64,000 nt of DNA from Mangrovimicrobium sp033283385 (GTDB lineage: Bacteria > Pseudomonadota > Gammaproteobacteria > Pseudomonadales > Halieaceae). The notes below the pieces were generated by a model, which was given only the letters and a program-made list of their open reading frames with translations, did not search any database and was not told where the DNA came from. A program made the translations under genes and the position numbers. Positions within the stretch are counted from its first letter, which is position 1. Each line of letters begins with the position of its first letter. Shown piece by piece: positions 62,556 to 64,000 of the stretch. The stretch covers positions 1,736,001 through 1,800,000 of the forward strand of contig JAWMQQ010000001.1 of assembly GCA_033283385.1 (NCBI GenBank), given 5' to 3'.

Positions 62556-64000
62556 TCAGCGCCCCAGGCGCCTGGCGACCATGTCCGCCAGTTGCCGGCG
62601 CGCAACCTTGTTGCTGTGCAGCACCGGCACCTCGTCGCGCGTGATGACGACATAGGCCCGCGGCACCTTGAAGCCTGAAAGGCGCTCTTTCAACAGCTCG
62701 CGCAGCTCGTCCGTATCCACCTGCTGGCCGTCCCTGGGCACCACCGCGGCGACCAGCAACTGCCCCCTCTCCTCGTCGGGAATACCCAGTACATAGGCTG
62801 AATGCACTCCGGGGAGCTGCTGCATCTCCATCTCGACTTCCGCCGGCGAAACGTTGGCGCTGGCGGTCTTGATCATGTCGCCGTCGCGGCCGACAAACAA
62901 AATCCGCGAGCCCTGCCGAATCCCCATATCGCCGGTGTGGTAGAAGCCGTCCGGCGTGAAGTAGTCGGCCCGTTCCAGTTTGTGCAGGCCGGGCGTCAGT
63001 GCGTAACCGCGCACCTGCACTTCCCCGCGCTCGCCCTCGGGCACCGGATTGCCGTCGAAGTCCGCAATGCGCACCTCGAAGCCCTCGGCGATGTGGTCCA
63101 GCGGCGGGCACAGCGGATAACCCTTTACCCGCACCTCGTCGCCATAGGAATACGGCCCAATGGTTTCCGTCATGCCCAGCGCCCAGATAGGCCAGCCTTC
63201 CGGCGGCGTCATCTCGTCGCCCTCGGCAAGCACGGAGCCCATGGCGAAGCGGCTGTTGCTGAGGGTTTTCTCGGTACACAGGCTGACAGCGCCCGCCGCC
63301 ATGTTCGGGAAAAGGTACATGATCATCCCGCCAATCCAGAACAGCGGCATGATCACCGGGTAAGTCTGGCCCTGCTGCAGGGGCAGCATACGGCGCAGGA
63401 AGTGGATGCGCGCCAGCAGCGGACCGTGGTTGTGCTTGACGCCCTTGGGCATGGCCATGGAACCCGATGTGTAAATCTCCATCACCTGGTCGGTGGTGTA
63501 GACCTCCGATTCCACGGCTTCCAGCATTGCCTCGCTGACAGAGTCCGCCGCTTCGGTAATCCAGCTGCGCGGGCGCATGCCGCCGGGCAGCGCCGGACCG
63601 GTGGTCGCAATCCAGCGCAGGTACGGCGCTTCGGTCAAACGGAGTTCGGGATCGCAGGAGACCAGGCCGGGCAGTGCTTCGCTCAGGCGCTGTACGTAAT
63701 CCTTGCCGAGAATCTCGCGCTGCAGGATCAGGCCGGCGACGTCAGACTGACGCAATACGCGCAGCAGTTCGTTGGCCTTGAGCAGGGTACTGATCGGCAC
63801 TGCTATGCCGCCGGCGCGGGCGATGGCGCAGAACACCACGGCGAAATCCGGGCCGTTGCCGCAGATGAATCCGATGCGCGAGCCCTTGCCCATACCGCGC
63901 GCAATCAGGCCGCGGGCCAGTTCGGCAGAGCGCCGCTCCAGTTCGGCATAGCCCAGGCTTTCACCCGGCTGGAATTCGCCCTGCAGGTTGACGGCAATGG
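62556..64000 (-). CDS. Acyl-CoA ligase / AMP-binding enzyme, 5'-truncated by the window
   Basis: At least 481 codons of a class I adenylate-forming enzyme; the N-terminus lies beyond base 64000. The AMP-binding loop is YTSGSMAMPKGVKHNHG, the adenine motif region ALGMTETIGPYSYGDE, then GFYHTGDMG, LFVGRDGDMIKTASANVSP (hinge) and the C-terminal SNKVARRQ with the catalytic Lys. The stretch between the phosphate loop and GMTET is about 83 residues, some 60 fewer than in 4-coumarate or long-chain acyl-CoA ligases. An internal ATG at 63893 is not the start, because the frame and family pattern (YAELERRSAELARGL) continue upstream. Substrate unknown. Confidence 0.88.
   Translation of the reverse strand, partial: IAVNLQGEFQPGESLGYAELERRSAELARGLIARGMGKGSRIGFICGNGPDFAVVFCAIARAGGIAVPISTLLKANELLRVLRQSDVAGLILQREILGKDYVQRLSEALPGLVSCDPELRLTEAPYLRWIATTGPALPGGMRPRSWITEAADSVSEAMLEAVESEVYTTDQVMEIYTSGSMAMPKGVKHNHGPLLARIHFLRRMLPLQQGQTYPVIMPLFWIGGMIMYLFPNMAAGAVSLCTEKTLSNSRFAMGSVLAEGDEMTPPEGWPIWALGMTETIGPYSYGDEVRVKGYPLCPPLDHIAEGFEVRIADFDGNPVPEGERGEVQVRGYALTPGLHKLERADYFTPDGFYHTGDMGIRQGSRILFVGRDGDMIKTASANVSPAEVEMEMQQLPGVHSAYVLGIPDEERGQLLVAAVVPRDGQQVDTDELRELLKERLSGFKVPRAYVVITRDEVPVLHSNKVARRQLADMVARRLGR

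Overview
The window is about 64 kb of high-GC, gene-dense chromosome from a gammaproteobacterium. Gene order from purB through mnmA, icd, clpSA, infA, bpt, aat, trxB, ftsK, lolA and rarA to serS-cysG follows the arrangement known from Pseudomonas. The propionate genes, the GC content and the many intergenic hairpin repeats suit a marine relative such as the Halieaceae/Cellvibrionales, but that assignment is inference. I see no rRNA, tRNA, prophage, insertion sequence or CRISPR array. Nearly all genes are core or catabolic, and the unusual material lies mostly between genes.

Layout. 1-2 kb: start of a Calx-beta surface protein and a membrane-anchored serine hydrolase. 2-3.3 kb: moaC-moaD-moaE for molybdopterin. 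3.3-7 kb: flavin reductase, zinc-ribbon Nudix hydrolase, Bcp peroxiredoxin, an encapsulin-type ferritin with no encapsulin beside it, an MBL hydrolase and a MarR regulator. 7-13.2 kb: exonuclease III, an isolated yajC, D-cysteine desulfhydrase, an AGCS symporter, a DUF1326-DUF2182 pair and a 5'-nucleotidase resembling animal cytosolic cN-I. 13.4-17.2 kb: cysB, thrH and pabB, with a 650-bp gap between thrH and pabB that holds two large nested-hairpin elements.

17.5-26.5 kb carries a propionyl-CoA to succinyl-CoA route: carboxyltransferase, a very long biotin carboxylase-BCCP, methylmalonyl-CoA epimerase, full-length mutase and the MeaB chaperone, followed by a small Rieske protein. 26.5-31.7 kb (minus strand) holds roxA, purB, hflD, mnmA and nudJ. 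31.8-34.2 kb has ggt and rluE converging. 34.3-49.2 kb is the core block icd, clpS, clpA, infA, bpt, aat, trxB, ftsK, lolA, rarA, crcB, serS, cysG, which includes both leucyl/phenylalanyl-type transferases and the ClpS-ClpA machinery of the bacterial N-degron pathway. 49.2-60 kb: prc, nagA, ltrA, pirin, ppsA and an mepK/ldtD pair for peptidoglycan. 60-64 kb: an AraC regulator divergent from an amidohydrolase, and a truncated acyl-CoA ligase, probably one catabolic locus.

Two intergenic repeat families stand out. One is a REP/BIME-like family (seven clusters) of short hairpins related to GTAGGAGCCTGCTACGCAGG; at three genes the repeat itself supplies the stop codon. The other is a set of three nested-hairpin elements whose outer stems (21-22 bp perfect) are unrelated to one another while their interiors share two small GG-centred hairpins and a GCTTTTTGGCG-like tract. 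This second family is the best candidate here for something undescribed.
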